A stretch of DNA of 64,000 bases from Euonymus europaeus (lineage: Eukaryota; Streptophyta; Magnoliopsida; Celastrales; Celastraceae), in NCBI GenBank assembly GCA_963580455.1, contig OY756961.1:17961001-18025000 (forward strand), read 5' to 3'. Position numbers and translations under genes: made by a program. Every line of letters begins with the position of its first letter. The stretch's first letter is position 1. The notes below the pieces were generated by a model. The model saw nothing but the letters and a program-made list of their open reading frames with translations. It was not told the origin of the DNA and ran no database searches. Positions 35,766-46,798 of this stretch are shown piece after piece.

Positions 35766-36675
35766 TTAGATTGTACTCAAGCCTAGGGATTTTACATGTT
35801 TAACAAAAACATCCCTAACTATTGGCTTGGTGAGTGGGTCAGCCACCACGCTATTTGTAGAAATGTATTTTAGGACCACGTCCTTGTCAGCAATTGCATC
35901 TCTAATATAGTGATATCTTTTATAATTGATATGTTTGGTCTTCCCATCATATTTAGGATCCTTGGCAACAACCAATGCAATAGGTTATCACAGAAAATTG
36001 TCACGGGTTCTGATGCCGATTTGACAACTTCTAAATGCTGCAGTAAACTTCTTAACCAAATTGCATCTTGCGTTGCTGTGGAATAAGCTATGTATTTAGC
36101 CTCCATCGTTGACAACGCTACATAGGATTGCTTTTTATTACTCCATAGTATAGCACTATCATTTAGCAAGAAAGCATTCCTGAGGTTGATTTGCTCTGAT
36201 CTACATCTCCTCCCCAATCAGCATCGGAGTAACCAATCAGGAGCAAATCCTTCTTCCCTTGATAACATAGCATGTAGTTTGAAGTTCCTTTCAGATACTG
36301 CAAAATTCTTTTGACTGCCAACTATTGCTTTTGACCTAGGTTCAATTGAAATCGGCTAACCAAACCAACAATATAACATATGTCAGGATGTGTGCACATC
36401 ATTGCATACATCAAACTACCAACAACACTGGCATAAGGTACTCTGAACATTTTCTCTTTCTCTTATGGAGTCTTGGGACACATATAAATACATAGGCACA
36501 AACTTTTCTCAACAAGGGTATCCATTGGCTTACTATATTGCATGTGATAGCGCTCCAACATCTTTTTGATGTACGTCTCCTAAAATAAACCCAAAAGCCT
36601 TTTAGCACGATCTCTTATGATCTTCACACCAAGTACGTAGCTAGCCTCACCCATATCTTTCATTTCAAAGTTTGA
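35766..36675 (-). pseudogene. Ty1/copia reverse transcriptase C-terminus and RNase H
   Basis: On the minus strand, in order: YASVVGSLMYAMMCTHPDIC, LAVKRILQYLKGTSNYML, LLLIGYSDADWGGDVD (first RNase H Asp), SNKKQSYVALSTMEAKYIA (the SxKQxxVxxSTxEAEY motif, with K for E), DAIWLRSLLQHL, FCDN, and finally ISTNSVVADPLTKPI and HVKSLGLSTI. Several frameshifts separate these blocks. The DADW, STMEAKY and FCDN blocks are unmistakable for copia. The lineage cannot be fixed. Function in an intact element would be cDNA synthesis and removal of template RNA. Confidence 0.85.
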
Positions 36676-37113
36676 CTATAACCACTTTTTAGTACTATCA
36701 ATCATCTCTTTGCTACTTTCAGCTATTAGAATGTCATCAACATATAAGGACAGAATTACAAAACCACCATTCGAACGTTTTAAATACATGCAAAGATCTT
36801 CTTCCATCATCGTAAATCCATCTTTTTGGATTGCTTGATTAAATTTGATATTCCATTGACTAGATGTTTGCTTGAGACCATATATGGATCGTTTTAGCTG
36901 AACAGCATCCCACACTGTTTGAGCTGAGCAGTGCCTTTCAAGTCGCAGCATTAAATCATTTTTCATGCTACTCAACATCAAAATGCGAGCAACACGATCT
37001 TTGCACTTATAGGCTTGATAGGCTTCTAAGTCTCGCCTATGTTGAGCAGTATTACCTTGCTCAAGTTCAGCCATTGATTGTGTAATAGTTTCCAGCATGT
37101 CTTGCTCCTCCAA
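36676..37113 (-). pseudogene. Copia gag fused in frame to reverse transcriptase
   Basis: A single 145-codon minus-strand frame reads MLETITQSMAELEQ, a basic stretch, then RVARILMLSSMKNDLMLRLE and SAQTVWDAV (copia gag, UBN2-type). It passes at once into LKRSIYGLKQTSSQWNIKF, GFTMMEEDLCMYLK and LSLYVDDILIAESS (RT with its YVDD box). Zinc knuckle, protease, integrase and the first half of RT are missing. The join near 36905 keeps the frame. Upstream on the minus strand, TGGTATCATAAG at about 37120-37131 is a PBS-like site, and CAACA before it may be the LTR end. Confidence 0.8.
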
Positions 37114-37138
37114 GAGATACTGAATCTTATGATACCAG

Positions 37139-39352
37139 TTGTTGCAACGGATTTTGCGAAATAAAAATTTAAAGAAGTCACCACCAATCGTAATATGTGC
37201 AATTGGTCACCATAAAAATAGTTTGGTATGCGAAAATCCAGAAAACGGTTAAGTGAGTTTGTTACGTATGAGGAAGGTGTAAGGCACCCGACAACATTTA
37301 TTTTAAAAACAATTGTCAATTTAACTTTTACTATCCCATTAAATGATTTGAAGAACATTAATTGTGACAAAATACGTATATAGAGTGAAATAATTATACA
37401 AAATATAAAAACTATATCAAGAGTCTAATATTGAGGTTCATGTGACTCTTCCATCCAATGGTCAAGTTTCTATGAAACATTTTCACCTCAAGAATTTCTC
37501 TGAAGGTGCATCCAATGCATTCCCCAAATTAGTTACATCGTTCGTTAAGGCTTTCGATATAATTTTTATATATAAATGAATTATACAATATGAATTTTAA
37601 AAGAAAAATAAAATAATAATAAAAATGAAAATGAAAATAAATGTAAAATCAAAAAATAAAATGTTGGGAACCGAGTTTTGTGGACTATGAGATATTAAAT
37701 TATCGCAAATCCCATTTCAAGCATACTAGCATCTAAATCATATAATTCATACATATAATCACATAACATGGAAAAACACATTTCCAGTAAAACATATTAT
37801 CAACAAATAACAAATAGCAAATAAAAATTACACATTAAAGGGACTCGGTTCCCATTTTTAGGTTGGTAACTCATCATATCAACCATACTATTAAATTAGT
37901 ATGATTGAAAAATTATGATTTATTATCAAAAGAGAATTATGATATTGAAGACACCATATTCGATTTCCTAAAACCCTTTCCATCCAATGGTTGGGATTCC
38001 ATGAAAATCATTCTCCTCAAGAATCCTTTCGGGAGAGCATCCAATGCTTCCCAATTGGTTCCGTTGTCGGCTAACTTCCAATGAACAAGTGCAACACGAT
38101 CACCATAAATCCAATTTATTCATTGTTAAATGATAGAGTATCACAGAAACAACTAAAACCAAGACATCGTCGTGGCAACCCAAAGAGATGATAATCATAG
38201 ATCCATGCACACGAAACACGTCAATGAATCTAAGTCAATCAAGAATAACCAAATCTAGTTTGAAGGTCTCGCATCATAACCAATCTAAACAAGATTCATC
38301 CAGGAAAATAGACACCCCATAATAAAGTGAAATGCATAGCATATAATGACAACCTTTTACAAACCATATCCATAAAATAACCTCTCCATACCCTTTTGAC
38401 AAAGATTTATATTCCTCCCCGGAGCTAACGAATTACAAGTGTAAAGAAAGAATTTATATGTTCAAATATTCTTATTAAGCCTAAAAAAATGTTACAGTTC
38501 ATACTTTACAAATAAAGACTATTATGTAAGAACACCCGTGAAAGACTTCTTCCTGGAGATATAAAATTTACTTTGATTAATTTAAAATTTACAGTCCCAC
38601 TATGAAGAGAATGAGACTGTAAATTTTAAATTAATCAAAGTAGTGATATATAATAAAAGAGGTGAACTGCTACCCAATTCATTCGTGCAGTATGCTTAAG
38701 ACAGATTCACTAACAAAAGCGAATTCCTCTTTTCACTTTCGCTACCACTACAAGTCTCGTCGTAGTATATACTTCGTCGCCTTAACACAAGAAATAAGTG
38801 CTCCTCCTAACGCTTCTAATCAGGTTTTTATTCTCATTGTTATTGTTAATGATGCATGGAGACTTAATTCATCATAACTAAATTTCCCCCTTTTTATATA
38901 GAAAATGCAAGAACTCAACACAATTCTGGTATGACTTTTCACCGAAAATGAATTACTCGAGAACAAGAATCACACAAAGACAAACCATGGAAATTAAGAA
39001 ATTTAGTGATACTAGGGTGACAAAGAGGCATCAACATCCAATGATGGAAAACAAAAATAATCATTCACAATCTAAAATTGCAGCACATACAACCCATATT
39101 CAAGACAATAATAGAAAAATCATGTACAATCCTTAAATACAAGAAACAACATAGGTTCCTCCTTTGGTCTACAGACCATCGAAAATCTCTACCAAACAAC
39201 CAAAGAGATGTCGAGAAAAGAATCAACTAGTCTAAAAAGCTTACCCACACCTCAAAGCTATGCTGGAAGTTATTAGTCCCCTCTCCCAAAAACCCACAAA
39301 AACGTACTCTCACAACCTTCTCTTCCCTTTTTTTATCTCTCTTTTTTTTCAG
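37139..39352. other. Unassigned AT-rich region with a diverged duplication
   Basis: No gene. 37452-37530 and 37979-38055 share the text 'catccaatgg...cctcaagaat...gcatccaatgc' with many changes, a diverged direct duplication about 527 bp apart. A perfect hairpin lies at 38570-38641 (separate entry). Small frames at 38662 and 38948 carry no motif. Confidence 0.4.
38570..38641. repeat. Perfect 27-bp inverted repeat with 18-nt loop
   Basis: Left arm 38570-38596 (starts ACTTTGATTAATTTAAAATT) and right arm 38615-38641 are exact reverse complements, with the loop ccactatgaagagaatga. A perfect stem in otherwise decayed DNA suggests a recent origin or selection, or a foldback-type element. It is not flanked by a clear target duplication. 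Confidence 0.85.
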
Positions 39353-39357
39353 AATTT

Positions 39358-39846
39358 TGTAATGGATCATTGAGTTGTTAGTTCCGGTATAGGATGGTGA
39401 CGTGTATTGTAGCTGCATGGGCGCCAAAAACAGTTACAAGTTTGATCTAATGGACAACGTGCATTCTAGTAGGTCGCTGACATATGAAGGGCAGGGATTT
39501 GTTTAGCATTTACCTATAAATAATGATAGTCTAGTAGAGGTTGGATAGGCTTGATATGTGAGAAATTTCCCATGTATTTCCTTCTTGTTCTCGATTATTC
39601 TTCCTATGGAATATTGAGTAGTTCTGTAATCTTCTTGATCAATAAAACATGTGGAAGTTGTTCTACATTTTATTGATATTTCATCTGTTCTATTCTTGGA
39701 TCTTCATTCTTGGATTTTGGTACCTTACATTCGAGTAGTTCTATAATCTTCTTGATCAATAAAACGTGTGGAAGTTTTTCTACATTTTATTGAGATTTCA
39801 TCTGTTCTATTCTTGCATCTTCATTCTTGGATTTTGGTACTTTACA
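39358..39846 (+). repeat. 5' LTR of the Reina-like element
   Basis: TGTAATGG to TTTACA, 489 bp. A TATA box (TATAAATA, 39515-39522) is followed by a 117-bp tandem duplication that includes AATAAA twice (39641-39646 and 39758-39763). The 3' LTR has the same structure, so the duplication predates the insertion. Confidence 0.9.
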
Positions 39847-39848
39847 TT

Positions 39849-39861
39849 TGGTATTAGAGGC
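39849..39861 (+). other. Primer-binding site of the Reina-like element
   Basis: TGGTATTAGAGGC begins two bases after the LTR end and matches the initiator-Met tRNA complement TGGTATCAGAGC with a C-to-T change and a G insertion. Confidence 0.75.
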
Positions 39862-39886
39862 ATTTTCTTCCAGATAATCCGCAACG

Positions 39887-40960
39887 ATGCGAGTAATGAA
39901 TGCACAATTGGAGCAGCAGCTTGCTACGTATCAATCGAACCAAGAAGAAATTGTCAGTAATTTGGTGAAACGTGAAGATTTAAGCAATCTGGTGCGCCAA
40001 GAGGATCTCCATGCTATGACGGCTGAATTATTGGCGAAGATTTCTCAATTGGAAGCGCGGTAAGCACCGGCTTCATCACCTATGGTGGCGGAACCTTCTT
40101 CTTTGCGATCTGGAGGGAATATGGCGGATCGATCGAAACCATACTTTGTTCATAGAGGTTTGCGTCTAGATTTTCTAAAATTTAATGGTGAGAATCTAAT
40201 TTCTTGGATTTATCATGCACAACAGTATTTTTCGTATCATCATGTACCAGCCTATAATAGGGTTATGATTGCTTCTTATTATATGGAAGACAAAGCTTTC
40301 ATTTGTTTCCAAGAAGTACAAAAATCTGGTACGATTAATTCCTTTGAGGATTTGGTGCTTGCCATGAAAACAAGATTTGATACTATCAACTTGACTGATC
40401 CTTTAGTAGATCTGATACGTTTAAGGCAATAAAATATGGTTGTTGAATATCAAGAAAGGTTTGAGGACATTGTAGTTAAGCTACATGACCTTTCTGAAGT
40501 TAACAAAATGAAGTGTTATATGGGAGGTTTGAAGGAGGAGATACGCTTACAAGTTCAAATGATGAAACCAAGTAGTTTGGCTGAGGTCTATCCTATGGCT
40601 AGGTGGCAAGAGGAGTCAGTATTAGTGACTCGCAAAGCTTTGAGGTATGGTAGTTGGGAGCCAAAGGCTCAAACTTCTATCAAGTCCACAATTATGCACT
40701 CTTCTACTCCAGGTCTATTACCAGCTCCTATGATTCCAAAAGAGGGTGCTCTAGTGCCGAGATTAACACCACAACAGATATGAGAGAAAAAAGAAAAGAA
40801 AATGTGTTTCTCTTGTAATGATAGTTGGGTGCCAGGTAATAAATGTACTAGACCCAAATTATTCCAAATCTCCATGGAAGATTTGTATAGTGATGAATTG
40901 GAGATGGATGTTGTTACTAGCACAGAGGTTTTTCTGAGTCCTAAAGAAGAGGATTAGTTA
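39887..40960 (+). pseudogene. Reina-like gag
   Basis: From ATG 39887 one frame gives a helical N-terminus (NAQLEQQLATYQSNQEEIV, LVKREDLSNLVRQEDL), then LDFLKFNGENLISWIYHAQQ, DKAFICFQEV, FEDLVLAMKTRF, EYQERFEDIVVKL and MGGLKEEIRLQVQM. The knuckle near 40800 is CFSCNDSWVPGNKC, with Asn where the zinc-binding His is expected. In-frame stops are near 40061, 40430-40432, 40781-40783 and 40956. Despite these the frame is the same throughout, so only point mutations have hit gag. It would form the particle and bind RNA. Confidence 0.85.
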
Positions 40961-40975
40961 GAAACTACTGTACCT

Positions 40976-41521
40976 ATGATATCTCTTTGTGTTATTTCTG
41001 GGGTGTATGGTTCCAAAACGATGCGTCTTCAGGGAAGTGTGGGTGGTTTGCTTGTTCACATACTTGTGGACACGGGTAGTACACACAATTTCATGAGTGA
41101 TGTTGTGGTCCACAAACTCCAACTGCAGTGTCAAGGAATTCCAGTGCTACCAGTTAAGTTAGCCAATGGCGAGGTAATGCAGTGCATGGGTAAATTGGCA
41201 CCATTATTACTTAAATGCCAGGGCTATGAATTTTGTGTACAATGTCTTAGTTTGGAATTTGAGGAATATGACATGGTGTTGGGAGTTGATTGGCTTAAAA
41301 CACTGGGTGATATTAGTTGGAATTTGGCAAGTTTGGTAATGCAATTTCTGTGGAAGGGCAAGTTTTGTATACTCAAGGGCTATCATGATTCACACCAGGT
41401 ATTTTATTCTGTTGCTGTAGAGGAAGAATTACAACCTTGTGGGGATCATCAATCTATTCTACAAATGGAGGTAGTCCAGGAGAATAAACTCTTGAAGATT
41501 TCTCTTGCCAATGTTTACTAG
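40976..41521 (+). pseudogene. Reina-like aspartic protease
   Basis: Reads MRLQGSVGGLLVHILVDTGS, with the active-site DTG, then THNFMSDVVVHKL, VKLANGEVMQCMGKL and EEYDMVLGVDWLKTLGDISW. It continues in the gag frame without a frameshift and ends at TAG 41519-41521, after which the linker to RT goes on in the same frame. All catalytic positions look intact. It would process the polyprotein. Confidence 0.88.
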
Positions 41522-42400
41522 TGTCCACTTGAAATTCAGCAAGTAGTCAATGATTTTTCTGATGTATTTTAGGAATCTAAAGGATTACCACCATCCAGAG
41601 CACGTGATCATCAGATTGTTTTAAAAGAGGGTACAAATCTAATCAATTTAAAGCCTTATAGGTATCCCTTCTATCAAAAGTCTGAGATTGAGAAGATTGT
41701 GGTTGAATTGTTAGCTAATGGTGTCATATGATTGAGTTCCAGCCCTTATTCCAGTCCTGTATTGTTGGTTAAGAAGGCAAATAACACTTGGAAAATGTGT
41801 ATTGATTATAGAGCCTTAAATAAGGTGACAATCAAAGACAAATTTCCAATAACGGTGATCAAAGAGCTATTGGATGAGTTGCATGGTTTAGCTGTCTTTT
41901 CCAAATTGGATTTGCATTCTGGTTATCACCAGATCAGGATGGTTGAGAGTGATGTGCCAAAGACAGCCTTTAGGACTCATGAGGATCATTATGAATTCCT
42001 TGTAATGCCATTTGGTCTTACCAATGCCCCCATCAACTTTCCAAGGTCTTATGAATGCTATCTTTAAGACATATTTGAGGAAGTTTGTATTGGTTTTCTT
42101 TGATGATATCCTCATTTATAGGAAGGATATGGCATCACATGTGGAGCATTTGACATTGGCTTTGGCTATATTACAGCAACATACCTTATATGCCAAGCTT
42201 TCTAAATGTACTTTTGTTGTAAGTGAAGTAGGTTACTTGGGACATATTGTTACTGCACAGGGTGTTAAGGCAGACCCTGAAAAAATTAGGGCCATGATGG
42301 AATGGCCACTTCCTACTTCAGTAAAGGCTTTAGGGGGTGTTTTTGGGGTTGTGTGGCTATTATAGGAAATTTATCAAGCACTATGCTAAGTTCGTAGCCC
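41522..42400 (+). pseudogene. Reina-like reverse transcriptase
   Basis: After VVNDFSDVF and GLPPSRARDHQIVL come [81 protein letters not shown], a one-base frameshift in a C run near 42033, then [15 protein letters not shown] and the catalytic box VLVFFDDILIY. YAKLSKCTFVVSEVGYLGHI follows. A second frameshift near 42335 leads to FLGLCGYYRKFI. Stops: near 41570 and 41730. The FDD box (FFDDILIY) keeps both aspartates. Confidence 0.88.
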
Positions 42401-42915
42401 CCCTGAATGCTTTGTTACAAAAAAATGCATTTATTTGGACAGAAAAAGCTACAGTAGCCTTTGATTATCTCAAACAGGTTGTATCTACTCCACTTGTTTT
42501 ATCTTTGGCCAATTTCACTTCTTCTTTCCAGATTGAATGTGATGCTTTTAGGCACGGGATAGGAGCTATCCTTTTGCAGAATGGCCGCCCCTTGGCATAT
42601 TTTAGTGCTTGCTTGAAAGGCATGTCACTGTCTTTTCTACATATGAAAAAGAGTTCCTGGCTTTGGTTTTAGCAGTCTAGAAGTGGCGACCTTATCTATT
42701 AGGTCACCATTTTGTGATCAAAACTGACCATTACAGCCTTAAGTTTCTCTTGGAGCAACAAGTAGTCACAACTTTCCAACATAAATGGTTGGTCAAGTTG
42801 CTTGGTTATGATTTTCCAGTTGAATACAAGAAGGGTTCAACTAATACAGTGGCTGATGCTCTTTCTAGGAGAGCTGAGGAGATTGGAGAGTCCCAGTCCA
42901 CTTGTATGGCTATAT
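42401..42915 (+). pseudogene. Reina-like RNase H
   Basis: Reads FIWTEKATVAFDYLKQVV, FQIECDAFRHGIGAILLQ, GRPLAYFSACLKGMS, a frameshift near 42630, EKEFLALVLAV, stop, KWRPYLLG, FVIKTDHYSLKFLLEQ and NTVADALSRR. The acidic set D, E, D, D is visible (CDA, EKE, TDH, VAD). The frame continues into the tether to integrase (ESQSTCMA) and is cut by the nested LTR at 42916. Confidence 0.87.
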
Positions 42916-44403
42916 TGATGGGTTTCAATATCTCATACACAGCGGAAGTTTAAAATTTTTATTGAAACCCTCCAGACAATCCATGTGAAAGGGCATAAAT
43001 CGGTGATGAAGAGTTACCTCTTGAAGTGCAGAAATCAACCGATTGCTTGGCTTGAAGGATCCGAATCAACCGCACTATCCAACCGAACAGCACGCCTCTA
43101 TGGTATCCACACGAACAAGCCAAAGATTGCTTCTTCACGTTATGCTAGTAACTAGGAGAAGGAGACCCAATCTGTTTTTCTCTCAACTCACAAAGATGTG
43201 CGGCACACCAAGTGTTGTAATGTCTCATAGGGTTACTCTAACCCTAAATATTTCATGAGTCAAGTAAAACCGAAAAGGCCCAAATCTCCTTGAAGGAAAA
43301 GCCCACGTTATTGGACTCTTGACCATGTTCAATTAATCTTATTAATTAAACCGGTAATGGACCTTACATAAAGCCCTAAGCCCAAACGTAATATGTTATT
43401 CTTAAATAACATAATCTTTGACTTATTCTATGTGTGTGACCCTATAGGTTCTCGTTATGTTAGCAGTGAAACTAAAATCATATTCTAGCATCACAAACAA
43501 TGAGAGGTATCTAGCACACATCATTGTTACCCAAATAACGAGAATGTCAATGATTCGACATAACCTTTATTTATGACCAATTTATATGCAGTCCCTTTGT
43601 CCTTAATATCTTGATTAACATCGAGGCATGGAATGTGTCATCCTCGTATATGTTAATCTATGTGTTTCTTCATTTCGAGTAGACTATTAAAAACAAACGA
43701 AATCAATATCACATATTGATTCATTTGAGCACGGCCATACATTTCTAAGTCTCACTCAATCAAGGGGCCCACGGATATCACTCCTGTTATATAGAAGGGA
43801 CAAATACCATCTAGCTCACTCACATCCCTCCACATGATTCGTGATATACCCAATCACTGACTTTATAGCCAATCCTTTTACAAGTGACGTTAGACAGTAT
43901 CAAAGTGTATAACTCCTCATGTTGGGAACCGTAGTGATTTCAGGTTAAAGGAAAACATATATCATTGTCACTATGAGAATAGCTTATGACATTCATATAA
44001 CAATCCATGCAGTATTCTCATGTTGGGTCTGTCCAGTACTTCCCGTTCTCTAACAAGTACCTATGTATTGATTTGATATCTCATATCCATGACTCGCAAG
44101 ATTTAGTCATCAATCAACCTACATACTAGTCTCAACGTATTAATGTTATCCCATTTAACAATAATACTCGACTAGGGACGTTTAGGAATAGTGTTCTATA
44201 TACATCTATGATGATCTCACGTTCAAGTCACACACTTGAAGTCTCACAGCATCGAACCAACTATTCTAGGGATATTTATCATAATCATTTATATAGTGCA
44301 GATAAATAATTCATAACAAATAAAGTACCTCAATATAACATAATAAATGTATGCTAATACAATCATCCCATGATTGGCTCCTATAGCATACACCAACATA
44401 TAT
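42911..44403 (-). mobile_element. Copia-type solo LTR, second copy (42916-44398), TATAT target duplication
   Basis: On the plus strand it runs from TGATGGGTTTC to CACCAACA, the reverse of the 5910-7405 copy, with colinear similarity along its whole length (1483 bp). TATAT flanks it on both sides (42911-42915 and 44399-44403). Removing it rejoins ...STCMAIS to IPTLNFFDDIKRSYEE in frame. The outer end TGATGG has one change from TGTTGG. The TATA box seen in the first copy is mutated here. Internal region absent: a solo LTR. Confidence 0.9.
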
Positions 44404-45856
44404 CCATTCCTACTTTGAATTTTTTTGATGATATTAAGCGGTCGTATGAAGAGGATCCAGTGGTTGCTGCGATGTTACCCCAATTTAATGACAGACTTCA
44501 TACCATTGGCAAATTAAAGTTGGTTCAAGGCATCTTGTATTACAAAGATAGGGTGTTCATTGGCAAGATTCAGTTGTCATTCAACAGTTGTTACATCATC
44601 TTCATTCTACGCCTTTCTCTGGACATTCAGGGTTCCACAAAACTTATCATAGGGTGAAGCGTGATTTTTATTGGAGAGGGTTGAAACGTGATGTGAAGCT
44701 TTTTATTAAGCACTGTGAGGTTTGTCAACAAGTGAAGTATCAAAATACTTTACCAGCGGGCTTGTTGCAGCCACCGTCCATTCCCAAAATTATTTGGACT
44801 GAAATTAGTTTGGATTTCATTCATGGTTGGCCACATTCTCATGGTAAATCTGTCATTTTGGTTGTGCTATATAGGTTGTCTAAATATGGCCATTTTGTTG
44901 CTCTTAGTCATCCTTATACAGCGGTGTGTGTGGCTCAAACATATTTGGACAACATTTTTAAGTTGCATGGCATGCCCCAGAAGATATTTTCTGACAGGGA
45001 TACTGCTTTTACAAGTCTCTTCTGGCAAACATTATGGGAACTTCAAGGTACCAATTGCATCTTACTTCAGCATATCATCCTGAATCGGATGGCCAGACTG
45101 AGATTGTAAATAAACTTGTGGAGAAATATTTGAAGGCTTATGTGGGTCATCAACCGAACCAGTGGACAAGGTGGCTTCCTCTAGCCGAATATTGTTACAA
45201 TATTACAAGGCGCTCGAGTTCTGGGTTGAGTCACTTTGAAGTGGTGTATGGGATTCCCCCTCTTGGTTTATGTGATTAGATGCCTAGAACTACTAAATTG
45301 GATTGTGTGGACACTTATTTGAGAACTTGAGTGGAGCTATTGGAGGTATTACATACTAATTTGGCTAAAAGTTAGCAACCAATGAAGAAGTTTGCTGATG
45401 CGAAAAGAAGCGATGCGGAGTTTGAAGTTGGTGATCTCGTTTATCCGAAGTTACAGGCTTATAGGCAGGTAGGTATCTGTGGCTCAAAGGAAAAACTTGA
45501 AGTTATCTCCAAGGTATTTTGGATCATATATAGTGATTCAACGTATTGGTTAAGTAGCCTATAAACTGCAGTTACCTCCACAAGCTAAGATACATAATGT
45601 TTTCCATTTTTCCCAGTTGAAAAAACATTTGGGGCCTAACATACCTGTATTGCCTACTTTGCCAACTGTGAATGGGGAAGGCCAGGTACTAGCTTTTCCA
45701 TCTATTGTACTGGATCGTAGGTTGGTTAAAAGAGGTAATCATCCAGCTGCTGAACTATTAGTTCAATGGACAGGACAAGAGGCTGTTGATGCCACTTGGG
45801 TTCCTTATGCTGAACTTGTGGAGAAATATCCAGACTTAATGGGGAAGGTTTTTTGA
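44404..45856 (+). pseudogene. Reina-like integrase with chromodomain
   Basis: Reads IPTLNFFDDIKRSYEEDP and LKLVQGILYYKDRVFI, a frameshift near 44585, then HLHSTPFSGHSGFHKTYHRV with CEVCQQVK (zinc His/Cys residues present), SLDFIHGWP (D), KIFSDRDTAFTS (D), a frameshift near 45035, AYHPESDGQTEIVNK (E), WLPLAEYCYN and YGIPPLG. After stops near 45277, 45328 and 45373 and another frameshift near 45470 it reaches QAKIHNVFHFSQLKKHLG. The chromodomain follows: RRLVKRGNHPAAELLVQWTG and ATWVPYAELVEKYPD. The catalytic triad and zinc residues survive. The chromodomain would direct insertion to marked chromatin. Confidence 0.88.
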
Positions 45857-45869
45857 GGTGGTGTGGAGT
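45855..45869 (+). other. Polypurine tract of the Reina-like element
   Basis: GAGGTGGTGTGGAGT lies between the pol stop and the 3' LTR start at 45870. It is interrupted by three T residues, but the position is right. Confidence 0.6.
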
Positions 45870-46362
45870 TGTAATGGACCTGAATTGAGTTAGTTAGTTC
45901 CGGTATAGGATGGTGACGTGTATTGTAGCTGCATGGGCGCCAAAAATAGTTACAAGTTTGATCTAATGGACAACCTGCATTCTAGTAGGTCGCTGACATA
46001 TGAAGGGCAGGGATTTGTTTAGCATTTACCTATAAATAATGATAGTCTAGTAGAGGTTGGATAGGCTTGATATGTGAGAAATTTCCCCTATATTTCCTTC
46101 TTGTTCTCGATTATTCTTCCTGTGGAATATCGAGTAGTTCTGTAATCTTCTTGATCAATAAAACGTGTGGAAGTTGTTCTACATTTTATTGATATTTCAT
46201 CTGTTCTATTCTTGAATCTTCATTCTTGAATTTTGGTACTTTACATTCGAGTAGTTCTGTAATATTCTTGATCAATAAAACGTGTGGAAGTTGTTCTACA
46301 TTTTATTGAGATTTCATCTGTTCTATTCTTGGATCTTCATTCTTGGATTTTGGTACTTTACA
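45870..46362 (+). repeat. 3' LTR of the Reina-like element
   Basis: TGTAATGGACC to TTTACA, 493 bp, with TATA box TATAAATA (46031-46038) and the same 117-bp tandem duplication as the 5' LTR. About 97% identical to it by eye. Confidence 0.9.
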
Positions 46363-46798
46363 AAATTTTCCTCTACTTTTTCTCCATAATTTCTCTCTTC
46401 TTTTCCATAATTTTTTGTCCCCTTAGAAGATTCAATCTTCTCAATCCAAAAAAAAATCCCTAGAAATCATATAATTCAAATTTCCCAAAAATCACTCCTC
46501 TTTCATCATCCCGTTTCTTGTTCGAATTTAAATGAAACTTTCCTTTTCTTTATGATTTCTTACGTTATTCTGCCTAATTTTTCTTCGAATTTTCTTCAAT
46601 CACCAAGGATTCTCCCCAAATCGCTCAACAATATACATTAACCATAAATCCCGTATGTCACTCATAGACCCTACTGAATCTTAGGCCGAAAATCACTCTG
46701 CTTGTGTGAAAACTAGCTAACCCTTCTTCTTTCCCTTTTTCTCCTCCAGCGTCAACGCTCCATCCTTTCCTTCTTCATCTCGTATTTTCTTTCTTCCC
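46363..46798. other. Unassigned pyrimidine-rich stretch
   Basis: T/C-rich text such as 'ttttcctctactttttctcc' without a frame. It may be the promoter or 5' leader side of an older element. Confidence 0.35.

Larger units (their letters stand above)
39353..46368 (+). mobile_element. Reina-like Ty3/gypsy chromovirus, full length, with nested solo LTR
   Basis: LTRs at 39358-39846 and 45870-46362, PBS, gag, protease, RT, RNase H, integrase with chromodomain, PPT. Without the nested 1.49-kb insertion the element is about 5.5 kb, the usual size for Reina. AATTT occurs at 39353-39357 and at 46364-46368, a likely target duplication with a one-base offset at the right edge. The two LTRs differ at about 15 of 490 positions by eye. 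It is the best-preserved element in the window, but its single polyprotein is broken by at least four stops and five frameshifts. Confidence 0.85.

Noticed and set aside
42916..44398. A MITE or non-LTR insertion instead of an LTR
   Set aside because: TG/CA ends, 5-bp duplication, 1.5-kb length and a TATA box near the 3' end in the sister copy fit an LTR better.
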